Shown piece after piece: positions 44,357 through 53,050 of a stretch of DNA of 64,000 nt; within the stretch, counting starts at the first letter, position 1, and the number at the start of each line of letters is the position of its first letter. The notes beneath the pieces were generated by a model. The model ran no database searches and was not told where the DNA came from. It saw nothing but the letters and a program-made list of their open reading frames with translations. This stretch comes from Mongoliibacter ruber (lineage in GTDB: Bacteria > Bacteroidota > Bacteroidia > Cytophagales > Cyclobacteriaceae), in the NCBI RefSeq assembly GCF_003003005.1, contig NZ_PVTR01000009.1:48428-112427 (forward strand). The letters are read 5' to 3'. Made by a program: the position numbers and the translations under genes.

Positions 44357-46123
44357 TTATTTCTTTCCACCTTCCATTTTCTCCTTCAACTCCGCTAAAG
44401 CGTCCAAGTCACCAAGTGTAGATTTCTCTTCCGGTGCACTATCTGCTTTCTTCTTAGGAGCTGCTGCTTTCTTAGGAGCTGGAGCTGCTTTTGCTTCTTC
44501 TTTGAACATTGCAGTGTGAGAAAGAACGATTCTCTTGTCATCCTTAGAGAATTCAGTCACCCTAAATTCCAATGAATCACCTACTTCAATGAACGATCCG
44601 TCTTCTTTCTCAAGATTCTTGTTCGTAGCAAATCCTTCCAATCCATATGGAAGTTCAAGTACCGCTCCTTTGTCATTTTTAGACACTACAGTACACTTGT
44701 GAACAGAACCTACAGGGAACACAGATTCGAAAGTATCCCAAGGATTTTCTTCCAATTGCTTATGTCCTAGAGCAAGTCTTCTGTTGTCTACGTCAAGTTC
44801 CAAAACTGCAACATCCAATTCATCACCTACTTTAACAAACTCAGATGGATGCTTGATTTTCTTGGTCCAAGAAAGATCAGAAACGTGTACCAAACCGTCG
44901 ATACCTTCTTCCAATTCAAGGAACAAGCCGAAGTTAGTCAAGTTTCTTACCACACCTTTGTGCTTGGTACCTACAGCATATTTGGTAGACATGTCACCTT
45001 TAGTCCAAGGATCTTCTGTCAATTGCTTGATACCCAAAGACATTTTTCTTTCGTCCTTGTCCAAGGTCAATACTACAGCTTCGATTTCGTCACCTACCTG
45101 AACAAAGTCAGCTGGGTTTCTCAAGTGCTGTGACCAGCTCATTTCAGATACGTGGATCAATCCTTCAACACCTGGAGCCAATTCCAAGAATGCACCGTAA
45201 TCAGCTACATTTACAATCTTGCCTTTAACTTTAGAACCAACTTCCAAATCAGCAGAAAGTGCATCCCATGGATGAGCAGTCAATTGCTTCATACCCAAAG
45301 AAATTCTCTTCTTGTCATCATCAAAATCAAGTACCACAATCTGAACTTTGTCATCAAGGTTAAGTACTTCTTCCGGATGGTTGATTCTGCCCCAAGAAAT
45401 ATCAGTGATGTGCAATAGACCATCTACACCACCCAAATCGATGAATACACCGAAGTTGGTCATGTTTTTGATCACGCCTTCTAGAACCTGACCTTTTTCA
45501 AGGTTGTTAAGTATTTCAGCTTTTTGCTTCTCAAGATCTTTTTCAATCAAGACTTTATGAGAAACTACTACGTTATCGTTAGAGTGGTTGATTTTCACCA
45601 CTTTTACTTCCATTTTCTTACCTACATAGATATCAAAATCTCTGATAGGCTTCACATCGATCTGAGAACCTGGCAAGAAAGCCTCCACTCCGTAGATATC
45701 TACGATAAGACCACCTTTAGTTCTTCTTTTTACAAGACCTTCTATGATGTTGTCATGCTCAAGCGCATCTTCGATGTCTTGCCATGCACGTACCATTCTG
45801 GCTTTCTTTCTGGAAAGTACCAACTGACCCAAGGAGTTTTCTTGCTCTTCAATGAAAAGCTCAACCTCATCACCGATCTTAAGATCAGGAAGGTCACGGA
45901 ATTCGGATACAGGAACCAATCCATCAGATTTGAAGCCAATGTTGATGATCACGTCTTTGTCATTGATACCAACTACAGTACCTTTGATGACTTCTTTTTC
46001 GGTGATTTCATTTAGCGTACCTTCGTACATGGCCGCCATTTCAGCTTTTTTCTCTTTGGAATAGCCTTCACCAAAACCTTTGGTGCCGAAATCGTCCCAG
46101 TTAAAATCTTTTTGATTTGACAT
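44357..46123 (-). CDS. rpsA: 30S ribosomal protein S1
   Basis: A 588-residue RNA-binding protein with six S1 (OB-fold) repeats spaced about 85-90 residues apart, recognisable by blocks such as VEGLVKRRTKGGLIVDIYGV, GVIKNMTNFGVFIDLGGVDG, GKIVNVADYGAFLELAPGVEG and GVVRNLTNFGLFLELEEGID. Bacteroidota S1 is slightly longer at the N-terminus (NWDDFGTKGFGEGYSKEKK) and ends in an Ala/Lys-rich tail (AAPAPKKAAAPKKK). S1 helps mRNA to bind the 30S subunit, which matters in a phylum with few Shine-Dalgarno sequences. It is a single-gene unit with its own promoter and terminator. Confidence 0.97.
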   Translation of the reverse strand: MSNQKDFNWDDFGTKGFGEGYSKEKKAEMAAMYEGTLNEITEKEVIKGTVVGINDKDVIINIGFKSDGLVPVSEFRDLPDLKIGDEVELFIEEQENSLGQLVLSRKKARMVRAWQDIEDALEHDNIIEGLVKRRTKGGLIVDIYGVEAFLPGSQIDVKPIRDFDIYVGKKMEVKVVKINHSNDNVVVSHKVLIEKDLEKQKAEILNNLEKGQVLEGVIKNMTNFGVFIDLGGVDGLLHITDISWGRINHPEEVLNLDDKVQIVVLDFDDDKKRISLGMKQLTAHPWDALSADLEVGSKVKGKIVNVADYGAFLELAPGVEGLIHVSEMSWSQHLRNPADFVQVGDEIEAVVLTLDKDERKMSLGIKQLTEDPWTKGDMSTKYAVGTKHKGVVRNLTNFGLFLELEEGIDGLVHVSDLSWTKKIKHPSEFVKVGDELDVAVLELDVDNRRLALGHKQLEENPWDTFESVFPVGSVHKCTVVSKNDKGAVLELPYGLEGFATNKNLEKEDGSFIEVGDSLEFRVTEFSKDDKRIVLSHTAMFKEEAKAAPAPKKAAAPKKKADSAPEEKSTLGDLDALAELKEKMEGGKK

Positions 46124-46237
46124 AATGTTTATTGACTCTTATTGCCATCAATCCTAGAGTCATCGGATTGCGGTTTTTGGTTTATGATAAAGTCCCTGAA
46201 AATCAAGCACAGAGACCCCGTTCACCCGAACGGATTG

Positions 46238-46245
46238 CAAAGGTA
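46238..46245 (-). promoter_or_regulatory. Likely -7 element of rpsA
   Basis: TACCTTTG on the minus strand is an exact TAnnTTTG match; the -33 position is weak. It implies a leader of about 108 nt before rpsA, which could host autogenous control as S1 shows in other bacteria, but no specific structure was identified. Confidence 0.5.
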
Positions 46246-46365
46246 GAAATATTTATTAAAAACAGCATTCTGAGGCCCAAAAATCCCAGACCTAATGGGC
46301 TATATTTGACAAATTGTATATCATTTGCGTATACAAAGTATCTTTAAAACAAAACAACTACAGAT

Positions 46366-47064
46366 ATGAGCCTTAAAAAAGCCATTTCCCTATTTTTCAC
46401 ATTTATCATTTCCTATTCCTTATCCGCCCAAAACTGGGGGTTGGGATTCCAATCCAATCTTGGAATACCGGTAGCTGGGCTACAAGAATCATCAGCTGGA
46501 ACCTTGTTTCCTGAACTTAATACTGTGATTTATTATGAATTCTGGAACCTGCCCATCGATATTGGTTTGAGTGTTGGTTATGGGATATATGGGACTAAGT
46601 TGGAAAAAAGGACAGACCTATATAGTGGCTTTTCGGATGAATTGAGACTTAGAAGAAACAACAACCTCCTGACCTTGATGGCTGTGTTTAGGTATCTACC
46701 CGAGGTAGAATGGAAAGCAAAACCTTTTATAGAAGTACAGGGAGGTACCAATTACCTCTACACCAGATATAAAATCCGGGAAAGCAGATTTGAAGACCCA
46801 ATTGAGGAAGAAAGGGACTTCTCAAATTGGATAGGGGCTATCCGTGTTGGTGGTGGCTTCAAAATCCCCTTCAAAGATCCTGAGGGTGGATTTTTCGAAG
46901 TAAAGCTGGTTTACCAAGAATCCCGAAGGGTTGAATTTTTACTCAAAGACAGCACCACTTTTGAACCAGAACCTCAAGGTGGGGGGAATTTTTCCTACGA
47001 ACCAACCCGATCTATGCTCACTTGGATACAGCCTGGAATCGGGGTAGTGCTGTATATGGATTAA
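46366..47064 (+). CDS. Outer-membrane beta-barrel protein
   Basis: A 232-residue exported protein with signal peptide (SYSLSAQN, cleavage about residue 21), strongly alternating strands (GLGFQSNLGIPVAGL, IDIGLSVGYGIYGTKL, FFEVKLVYQESRRVEF) and a typical terminal strand (WIQPGIGVVLYMD). No specific family recognised; size and pattern fit small 8-10 stranded porin-like barrels. A terminator follows at 47149-47178. Confidence 0.75.
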   Translation: MSLKKAISLFFTFIISYSLSAQNWGLGFQSNLGIPVAGLQESSAGTLFPELNTVIYYEFWNLPIDIGLSVGYGIYGTKLEKRTDLYSGFSDELRLRRNNNLLTLMAVFRYLPEVEWKAKPFIEVQGGTNYLYTRYKIRESRFEDPIEEERDFSNWIGAIRVGGGFKIPFKDPEGGFFEVKLVYQESRRVEFLLKDSTTFEPEPQGGGNFSYEPTRSMLTWIQPGIGVVLYMD

Positions 47065-47148
47065 TTTTCAGAAATAAAGGTGGTAATGGCACAGTACTTG
47101 TTTTGATAGAAACTTATAGTACTAAACCAACTATTAATTCCACTTAAG

Positions 47149-47178
47149 AGGTCAGCATTACTGTTGACCTTTTTCTTT
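47149..47178 (+). terminator. Terminator after barrel gene
   Basis: Stem AGGTCA/TGACCT with a 10-nt loop followed by TTTTCTTT, 85 nt after the barrel gene stop. Confidence 0.55.
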
Positions 47179-47188
47179 GGAAAAAAGT

Positions 47189-47229
47189 AAAAAGCCTGAC
47201 CGAAGTTTGACTTCAATCAGGCTTTTTTT
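47189..47229. terminator. Bidirectional terminator
   Basis: Stem AAAAAGCCTGA/TCAGGCTTTTT with a 17-nt loop and T runs on both strands, between convergent genes. Confidence 0.75.
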
Positions 47230-47324
47230 ATGAATCTCCTGTCATCTAATTTCGAAATGACAATTTTGTAGGGATCGTCACCCTGATCCAGATAGCTATA
47301 CGGGAGAAGAGTCTCACAGTCAAA

Positions 47325-47366
47325 AGTGAAAGCCTGTTCCGCAATACTGCGGGACAGGCTTTCACT
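47325..47366. repeat. Long GC-rich hairpin downstream of duplicated lipoprotein gene
   Basis: A 19-bp inverted repeat (arms 47325-47343 and 47348-47366, one G-T wobble) with a 4-nt loop ATAC. The arms include GCCTGT..CCGCA / TGCGG..ACAGGC. On the minus strand it is followed by only TTTT, so it may act as terminator, mRNA-stabilising hairpin, or be a dispersed REP-like element. It lies 22 nt after the stop of the 47388-48407 gene. Confidence 0.7.
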
Positions 47367-47387
47367 ACATTCAGAACAACTGCTTAT

Positions 47388-48407
47388 TTACCTTGCGAAA
47401 AGTCCCAAAATCAAATACGTTGTTAGATCTGTTGTGCTCAAATCCTGAGTTGGGTCATGTACCACAAAGAAGCCTTCATAATTTCTGGTCAACTCATTGA
47501 AAGAAATTTCCAAGTCATTGCTTGCAGAAACACTTCCTCCATTTCCAGAAATCATACCTGCAAAGATGTCCCCATTTGGAGTTTCATTGTAAGGTGTTCC
47601 GTTTGGAGTAGTGGCAGGATCAGCTGCGTCATGTGAATGAACCGCATACATTTCCCCATCCAAAGTATTGTCCAAAGTGACTGTAACTCTTGCTGTACCA
47701 TCAATCATTTCTTCAACAGTGATTTTGGCCATCAAATCCCTTGGGTGCTCACCTTGATACGCAATATCAGGATTGTCAAGCACCTGTCCTTCATTGAAAG
47801 CATAATCAAATTCAGCTGTCCTTAATGTAGGAGTTCCTTCTGACAAGTCTTGGGCAAATACACCCAAAATCAAATACGTGGTCAAGTCAGTCGTACTGAT
47901 CGCTTGAGTTGGATCATGTACTACCAAAAAGCCTTCATATTCATTGATTAGAAAATCATAAGCAACATTTGACTCTACTGTTCTACTTCCTGTGCTACCA
48001 GATACCGTAATACCTCCAGCGAAGACGTCTCCGTTAGGCGTTTCATTATAAGGTGTTCCATTAGGAGTGGTAGATGGGTCTGCGGCATCATGTGCATGTA
48101 CAGGATACTCCTGTCCGTCAATACCATTTTCAAGGGTAATTGTTACTCTTGCCATTCCATTTTCCATTTCTTCAATGTCAAGTTGGGCAGACAAATTTCT
48201 TGGATGGTCGCCTTCTCCATCACCATCATAAGCTGTAGCGGCACTTCCTAATAATTGTCCTTCATTGAAAGCATAGGTGAAAGACTCCATCCCAGGCATA
48301 CTCGGCATGGGTTCCATTTCATCATCGTTACAGGATGAAAAAACAAAGGCTGCAAAAGCCATCATTACTAAAGTTGCGATACTGTTTAATTTTGTAAATC
48401 GTTTCAT
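47388..48407 (-). CDS. Lipoprotein with two tandem homologous domains
   Basis: A 339-residue lipoprotein (FVFSSC, Cys26) made of two copies of one domain, residues about 43-186 and 200-339. Each copy has AFNEGQ-L, an RVT-TL-N--DG strand, H-HDAADP-TTPNGTPYNETP (104-123 and 257-276), G-IFAG, and VVHDPTQ-(I/L)STTDLTTYLILG. The conserved HxHDAADP and VVHDP histidines could bind a metal, as in SOD- or CHRD-like folds, but I do not recognise the family with confidence. The DNA of the two copies is also clearly alike. The upstream 477 nt contain a gene remnant only. Confidence 0.72.
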   Translation of the reverse strand: MKRFTKLNSIATLVMMAFAAFVFSSCNDDEMEPMPSMPGMESFTYAFNEGQLLGSAATAYDGDGEGDHPRNLSAQLDIEEMENGMARVTITLENGIDGQEYPVHAHDAADPSTTPNGTPYNETPNGDVFAGGITVSGSTGSRTVESNVAYDFLINEYEGFLVVHDPTQAISTTDLTTYLILGVFAQDLSEGTPTLRTAEFDYAFNEGQVLDNPDIAYQGEHPRDLMAKITVEEMIDGTARVTVTLDNTLDGEMYAVHSHDAADPATTPNGTPYNETPNGDIFAGMISGNGGSVSASNDLEISFNELTRNYEGFFVVHDPTQDLSTTDLTTYLILGLFAR

Positions 48408-48884
48408 TATTTAAAATAGTTGGTTCTTATATGGGCTTAGTTACGAGCTCTGAAACATTTTTGGATTGGAGGAATTGAGATTTACTTTAAAAAAAATGAG
48501 AGATGGCATTCTAAAAAAGCTGCTCAAAACACCAAAGCTCTGGCTCAAAGCCTCTTAGAAACATCAAGCACTTTATTTTTTGCAAAAAAATTTATTGAAA
48601 TCAGGGCAATGCTTTTTCGAAAATCAAGGGATTTGATAAATTGAAAGATTATATACCAAATTGGACGAAAAACACGCATGGTTTGATTTTGGAACATTAC
48701 ATTTCCTGATAAACAAGAAGCAGCAAGTCTCAGGCATGGATTTCAATGTGCCCAATGATGATGTCTTCTTTGAAGAGTTGAGACCTAAAAAAGCCAGACC
48801 CTAATTGCCATATTTATCCCATTGAAGTATATGTTGGAGTTATATTTTATATTTAGATTGCTGTGTTGGACTTAACAAGAAATT
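48408..48884. other. Intergenic gap with gene remnant
   Basis: Apart from the remnant at 48640-48804, the 477 nt between the divergent duplicated-domain lipoprotein and NHL-repeat genes show no gene or clear hairpin. A near promoter match TATATTTA lies about 30 nt before the start at 48885. Confidence 0.5.
48640..48804 (+). pseudogene. C-terminal remnant of a serine-hydrolase-like gene
   Basis: A 54-codon open frame without start codon, preceded in frame by TGA TAA, and ending at TAA 48802-48804. It reads IERLYTKLDEKHAWFDFG, then a strand-rich segment ending QVSGMDFNVPNDDVFFEEL, then RPKKARP. The pattern resembles the C-terminal DUF3471-like end of class C beta-lactamase-related hydrolases. 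The rest of the gene is absent from this gap, so this appears to be a leftover from deletion. Codon use looks coding. Confidence 0.5.
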
Positions 48885-49928
48885 ATGCCAATAGACCGAA
48901 GAAATTTTCTCAAACTCACCACAATGACAGGAATAGCCATGACCATCAAGCCCACTTCCCCCTTTTTAAATGAAAATGACACCGTTTTGGGACATGGTGA
49001 TTTCAAATACAAAGTTGATACCTCATGGGGAAACTTGGATTCAAGCAAAACTCCTGTTGTCAACTGTCATGAAATGGTCATGGATCAAAAAGGAAGGTTG
49101 CTTATGGTGACAGATGAACCCAAAAACAACATCATCATCTACGACCAATCGGGTAAATTACTGGATTCATGGACATTGAATTTACCTGCAGCCCATGGAT
49201 TGAGTTTGGTGAATGAAGGAGGTGAAGAATTCCTGTGGATCGTGGACAATGGAGGCAGGGTAATCAAAACTGATTTAAAAGGTAAAATCATCACCGAAAT
49301 TCCTTCACCTATTGAAAAAGGAATTTATTCGGAAAAAATGCCATGGGTGCCAACCGAAACTTGTGTGGCTCCAAATGGAGACCTTTACATTACTGATGGC
49401 TATGGGTCTCAATTTGTACTGCAACATGATGCTAAAGGTAACTTTATCCGAAAATTTGGCGGAGATGGACATGCTGATGATCAATTCAAAACGGTGCATG
49501 GCATTGCTGTAGATCAGCGAAAGGAAGGAACTCCTACCCTATTGTGTACTTCACGTGGACACAATTCCTTCAAGAGATTTACCATGGAAGGAGCATATTT
49601 AGAGACACTCTTTTTACCAGGCGCATTTGTGTGCAGACCTGTTATCCACGGCAAAAATCTTTATGCTGGAGTTTGCTGGTCCCGATCCAAATACCTCGAG
49701 CAAATGGACAATTCCGGATTCGTCACCATTCTTGATGAAAACAATAGAGTAGTATCCAACCCGGGAGGCACTGCGCCAAAATACATTGACGGCGAGCTAC
49801 AATTGATGATCCAAAAAGAACCTGTTTTCAAACATTGTCATGATGTCTGTATAGATCAAGATGAAAACATCTATGTCTGCCAGTGGAATGCTTCCCAAAC
49901 TTACCCAATCAAACTGACAAGGGTGTAG
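48885..49928 (+). CDS. Tat-exported NHL-repeat six-bladed propeller protein
   Basis: A 347-residue protein with a Tat-type signal (PIDRRNFLKLTTMTG). The mature part is an NHL-repeat beta-propeller with blades such as HEMVMDQKGRLLMVTDEPKNN, TCVAPNGDLYITDGYGSQ, TVHGIAVDQRKEG and HDVCIDQDENIYVCQWN. The layout resembles the lyase domain of peptidylglycine alpha-amidating enzymes and their bacterial relatives, but catalytic metal ligands are not certain. It stands 165 nt before the transglutaminase-like gene on the same strand and probably has an independent promoter. Confidence 0.8.
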   Translation: MPIDRRNFLKLTTMTGIAMTIKPTSPFLNENDTVLGHGDFKYKVDTSWGNLDSSKTPVVNCHEMVMDQKGRLLMVTDEPKNNIIIYDQSGKLLDSWTLNLPAAHGLSLVNEGGEEFLWIVDNGGRVIKTDLKGKIITEIPSPIEKGIYSEKMPWVPTETCVAPNGDLYITDGYGSQFVLQHDAKGNFIRKFGGDGHADDQFKTVHGIAVDQRKEGTPTLLCTSRGHNSFKRFTMEGAYLETLFLPGAFVCRPVIHGKNLYAGVCWSRSKYLEQMDNSGFVTILDENNRVVSNPGGTAPKYIDGELQLMIQKEPVFKHCHDVCIDQDENIYVCQWNASQTYPIKLTRV

Positions 49929-50093
49929 TGCAACTTAAATTGGTTTTAAAAACATCCCCAACCAATGACAGGTGTTTTGAGATAGGATGGGAATAAATTC
50001 CAATTCTAACCCAATTCCACTGTTTATACATTTGACCTTATCAATTCCTTATTAATTTTTTAACTTAGAATTCTTTGAATCAATAAGATCAAA

Positions 50094-52085
50094 ATGAATT
50101 CTAATAGGCTTGTTATTTTTGGGGGGTTAATTCTTCTATTTTCAGTGTGTAATATAGGGGGAATTTCTGCGCAGGATACAGAGGTGGAAATGGAGGATAT
50201 ACTTGAAAAAAATGAAATAGAAGGAATTTCCAGACTATTTCTGATACACAGCCCTCTTGGCCTTCCTGAAATGCAGTCCTACAAAAGCCTCAATTTTTCC
50301 ACTGAAATTAAAATAGTTGAAGAGTACAGAGCAGAAATTGTCAATACCTTGGCGGACAAAATGCCATCTCCCCAGGACCCCTTCCCTTTAGAAGAAATTC
50401 CGGGCACTTTGGATCAGAGATATCTCAATCCTTCCCCAAAAATAGAAAGTGAAAACCCCAGAATCAGCGCACTTGCCCAGGAAATTCTTTCCAAACTAGA
50501 TCAACCAAATGCAAAAGAGGTAGTCTTTGAGGTACTGAGATGGAACCGTAGCCATTTGATATGGGGAAATCCAAACGATGTCCCTTCAGCCATAGAATCT
50601 CTTGACACCCGCACGGTCAACTGCATAGGCTTTACACACCTGCCAGCCGCAATTTTACGGCAATTGGGGATTCCTGCCAGAACCGTACGGACCTTTATCG
50701 CAAGGCCAGACCAAAACAGGTTGATCCCACATTATTTGCTGGAAGTATACTATCCGTCTTTAGATGGCTGGATTACTTATGAACCCCAAGGCCCTGGAAT
50801 GCCATTTATTGAAAATATTGTACTTTATACACACTATGATTGGGATATTGAGGGTCAAAGGAACTTCCGTTGGTTGGCTCGCGACCTGAACAAAACAGTA
50901 CTTGGAGGAATAGACCCGAGTATTGAAAATCCGGATCTTTCTCCGCCTGAACTTTTGGATATCGCTTTTGATCCACCCCACTTTGATCCAAAAGAAGGAC
51001 ATAAAAATGTACAGGTGACAATCATAGCAAAGGATGAAAATACCGGAATAGAAGAAATCAGGATGGACATGCAGTCTCCAAACTATGCAGGCCCTGGAAA
51101 AACACTGCTTTTTTCCTTGGATAAAGGAAATGCCAAAGAGGGTGTTTTTAAGGCTCCTCTGGGTTGGAATCTTCAAACAGAAAATATCGCAAATGAATAC
51201 AGGGTGACTAGACTCAGAATGACCGACAGCTTAGGAAATATCCGTGAGTATCAGTTGAGAAATCTTGAGGACATGGATCTCGCCACAGGAGTTACTTTAG
51301 CTAGGTGGCCGGCAGTGGACAAATTTATGCCCGAACCGGTTTACATTTCCCCTTTCTTTCCCGAAAGAGTACCGGCAGCTCCCGATGGCCTGCATTACAC
51401 CTTTTTTTATGCAGTAAGTAAAACACAAAGTGAAGCTTCCGGAGGCATCAGTACCATCATGGATTTTGTGCATCAGGATGGTGTACAGGTCCGGGCCAAT
51501 GGATTGGGCAACTTTCGGGTAGGTGACTACTACTTCGCTTTCAATACCCTTCAATACGTTCCTCCACATCATCCTTATGGGAGGTATCAAATGAATTCCT
51601 TGTATTTGAGAGGTCCAAATAACCTGTCGTACAATATACTCCCAAGGAATTTCAACCAAGAAATAATGGACTATGGCTTTGAATTGGTCAAAGATGTACC
51701 GCTTTATTCAGGACCTGTACAGATAGAGTCAATCCTGATGATCACCGACGAAGAAGATTATTTCACAAGCAACCGAGGTGTTATTTTGATTGAAGCATCA
51801 GGGGGGATCAAACCACTGAATGACAAACCTCGGGACACAGAACCTGCTTTCAGGGTATTTTTTGAAACCCTTGATGGGGAAAAATTAGGAACTAGAAGGT
51901 CAATCTGCAACAGGAGGTTTGGCTCACACCACCTTCTTTTTCGGCCAAATGGTCCTCGGGATACTCCCGTCAGGGTCGAAAGAATAGAATTGGATGACAA
52001 GGAAGGAAACACAAAAGTGTTTTATAGAAAAGACTTCCAAGACAAAATCCTCAAAACCATACCGGAGTACATAACTCTAGACTGA
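50094..52085 (+). CDS. Secreted transglutaminase-like protein
   Basis: A 663-residue exported protein (signal to about residue 27, GISAQD). Residues about 140-240 form a transglutaminase/cysteine-peptidase-like core: catalytic Cys177 in DTRTVNCIGFTHL, His213 in IPHYLLEVYYP, and a downstream acidic residue in GWITYEPQG where Glu230 stands in place of the usual Asp. The remaining 400 residues are beta-rich and unassigned (IIAKDENTGIEEIRMDMQSP looks like an Ig-like domain). A possible -7 element TACATTTG lies at 50027-50034. The substrate is unknown. It is convergent with the TIM-barrel pair, 5 nt apart. Confidence 0.75.
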   Translation: MNSNRLVIFGGLILLFSVCNIGGISAQDTEVEMEDILEKNEIEGISRLFLIHSPLGLPEMQSYKSLNFSTEIKIVEEYRAEIVNTLADKMPSPQDPFPLEEIPGTLDQRYLNPSPKIESENPRISALAQEILSKLDQPNAKEVVFEVLRWNRSHLIWGNPNDVPSAIESLDTRTVNCIGFTHLPAAILRQLGIPARTVRTFIARPDQNRLIPHYLLEVYYPSLDGWITYEPQGPGMPFIENIVLYTHYDWDIEGQRNFRWLARDLNKTVLGGIDPSIENPDLSPPELLDIAFDPPHFDPKEGHKNVQVTIIAKDENTGIEEIRMDMQSPNYAGPGKTLLFSLDKGNAKEGVFKAPLGWNLQTENIANEYRVTRLRMTDSLGNIREYQLRNLEDMDLATGVTLARWPAVDKFMPEPVYISPFFPERVPAAPDGLHYTFFYAVSKTQSEASGGISTIMDFVHQDGVQVRANGLGNFRVGDYYFAFNTLQYVPPHHPYGRYQMNSLYLRGPNNLSYNILPRNFNQEIMDYGFELVKDVPLYSGPVQIESILMITDEEDYFTSNRGVILIEASGGIKPLNDKPRDTEPAFRVFFETLDGEKLGTRRSICNRRFGSHHLLFRPNGPRDTPVRVERIELDDKEGNTKVFYRKDFQDKILKTIPEYITLD

Positions 52086-52090
52086 TAAGC

Positions 52091-53044
52091 CTATTCTTCT
52101 ACCAATGCAATTGTTTTTTTCATTGCCTGAATGTTAAGATCTAGCGCTTTCGAATCTTCCATTTGATTCAATTCCTGATTAAAGGGCTCCGTCCGCACAG
52201 TTCCATCATACGCAATATCCTTTAGTCCCTGCATAAAATCCTTCATAGGGATAACACCTGTAGCTAAGGGTAATTCCCTTTTCCCATCTACCTGTGTCTC
52301 TCGTGTAAGGCCTGATCTGGCATCGTTGATATCTACTACCACAATTTCCTCTTTCTTCAGAGATCGAATATCCTCAATAGTCTCACCCGCACAATACCAG
52401 TGAAAAGAATCCAAGACAAAGCCGACATTCCCCTGACCAGTCGCCGCTATCAGGTCTCTGCACTCTTCCATACTGGAAATAAAGGGGTAGCGGTTTTGGT
52501 TGAGCATTGTTCTCATCCCTAGGTATTCCAGGCCAAATTTAATCCCATGGTCCTCCATTACTTTCGCACATTCACCCAACCTCTTACCATGCTGTTTCAT
52601 GTTTTGGGTATAAGTCAAATCACTATGTGAAGAAATGATCCAGGTATTCATTCTGGTAGCACCCTGTTTTTCCATGGCCTTGCAAAATTTCTTGAGTCCC
52701 TGAAAACCTTCTTTGAAAGTATCATTGTCTTTTCTAAACTCCACCGGAATATTGTTGGAGCAATAACTAATGCCATGAGCTTTCATTTTGGCCTTATGTT
52801 CCTCAAGTTGGCTGTCACTGTAATCTGCCATTACCTCTTGGGTAGATGGGCTGATAGCTTCAAAACCATATTTAATCGCATAATCCAATGTCTGCGCTAG
52901 ATTTGCCTTGACGCCGATCATTCCTGGGTTAAGTGAGATCTTAAACTCTCTTGCTTTGAAAGTTGAGAATGCACTTGCCCATATAGGAGTTACCAAGGCT
53001 GTGGACAGTATAGAGGCTGATTTGATAAAATTTCTTCTTTCCAT
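52091..53044 (-). CDS. Tat-exported sugar phosphate isomerase/epimerase-like TIM barrel
   Basis: A 317-residue xylose-isomerase-like (AP_endonuc_2) protein with a Tat-type N-terminus (MERRNFIKSASILSTALVTP). Metal-ligand positions are visible as Glu in KFGLEYLGMRT, Asp/His in GFVLDSFHWY, DIND in VVVDINDARSG, and Glu in VRTEPFNQEL. Members isomerise or epimerise sugars, and several Tat-exported Bacteroidota members are found with 3-keto-sugar enzymes. It follows the next TIM-barrel gene by 6 nt, so the pair is an operon. Confidence 0.8.
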   Translation of the reverse strand: MERRNFIKSASILSTALVTPIWASAFSTFKAREFKISLNPGMIGVKANLAQTLDYAIKYGFEAISPSTQEVMADYSDSQLEEHKAKMKAHGISYCSNNIPVEFRKDNDTFKEGFQGLKKFCKAMEKQGATRMNTWIISSHSDLTYTQNMKQHGKRLGECAKVMEDHGIKFGLEYLGMRTMLNQNRYPFISSMEECRDLIAATGQGNVGFVLDSFHWYCAGETIEDIRSLKKEEIVVVDINDARSGLTRETQVDGKRELPLATGVIPMKDFMQGLKDIAYDGTVRTEPFNQELNQMEDSKALDLNIQAMKKTIALVEE

Positions 53045-53050
53045 GGCTGT

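Noticed and set aside
45524-46015. 163-residue plus-strand open frame
   Set aside because: Antisense shadow of rpsA; no protein-like character or start context.
46311-46343. Sigma70-like promoter TTGACA-N18-TATACA before the 46366 barrel gene
   Set aside because: Bacteroidota primary sigma uses TTTG/TAnnTTTG; the match may be chance and no TAnnTTTG is present.
50760-51176. 138-residue minus-strand open frame
   Set aside because: Shadow of the transglutaminase-like gene.
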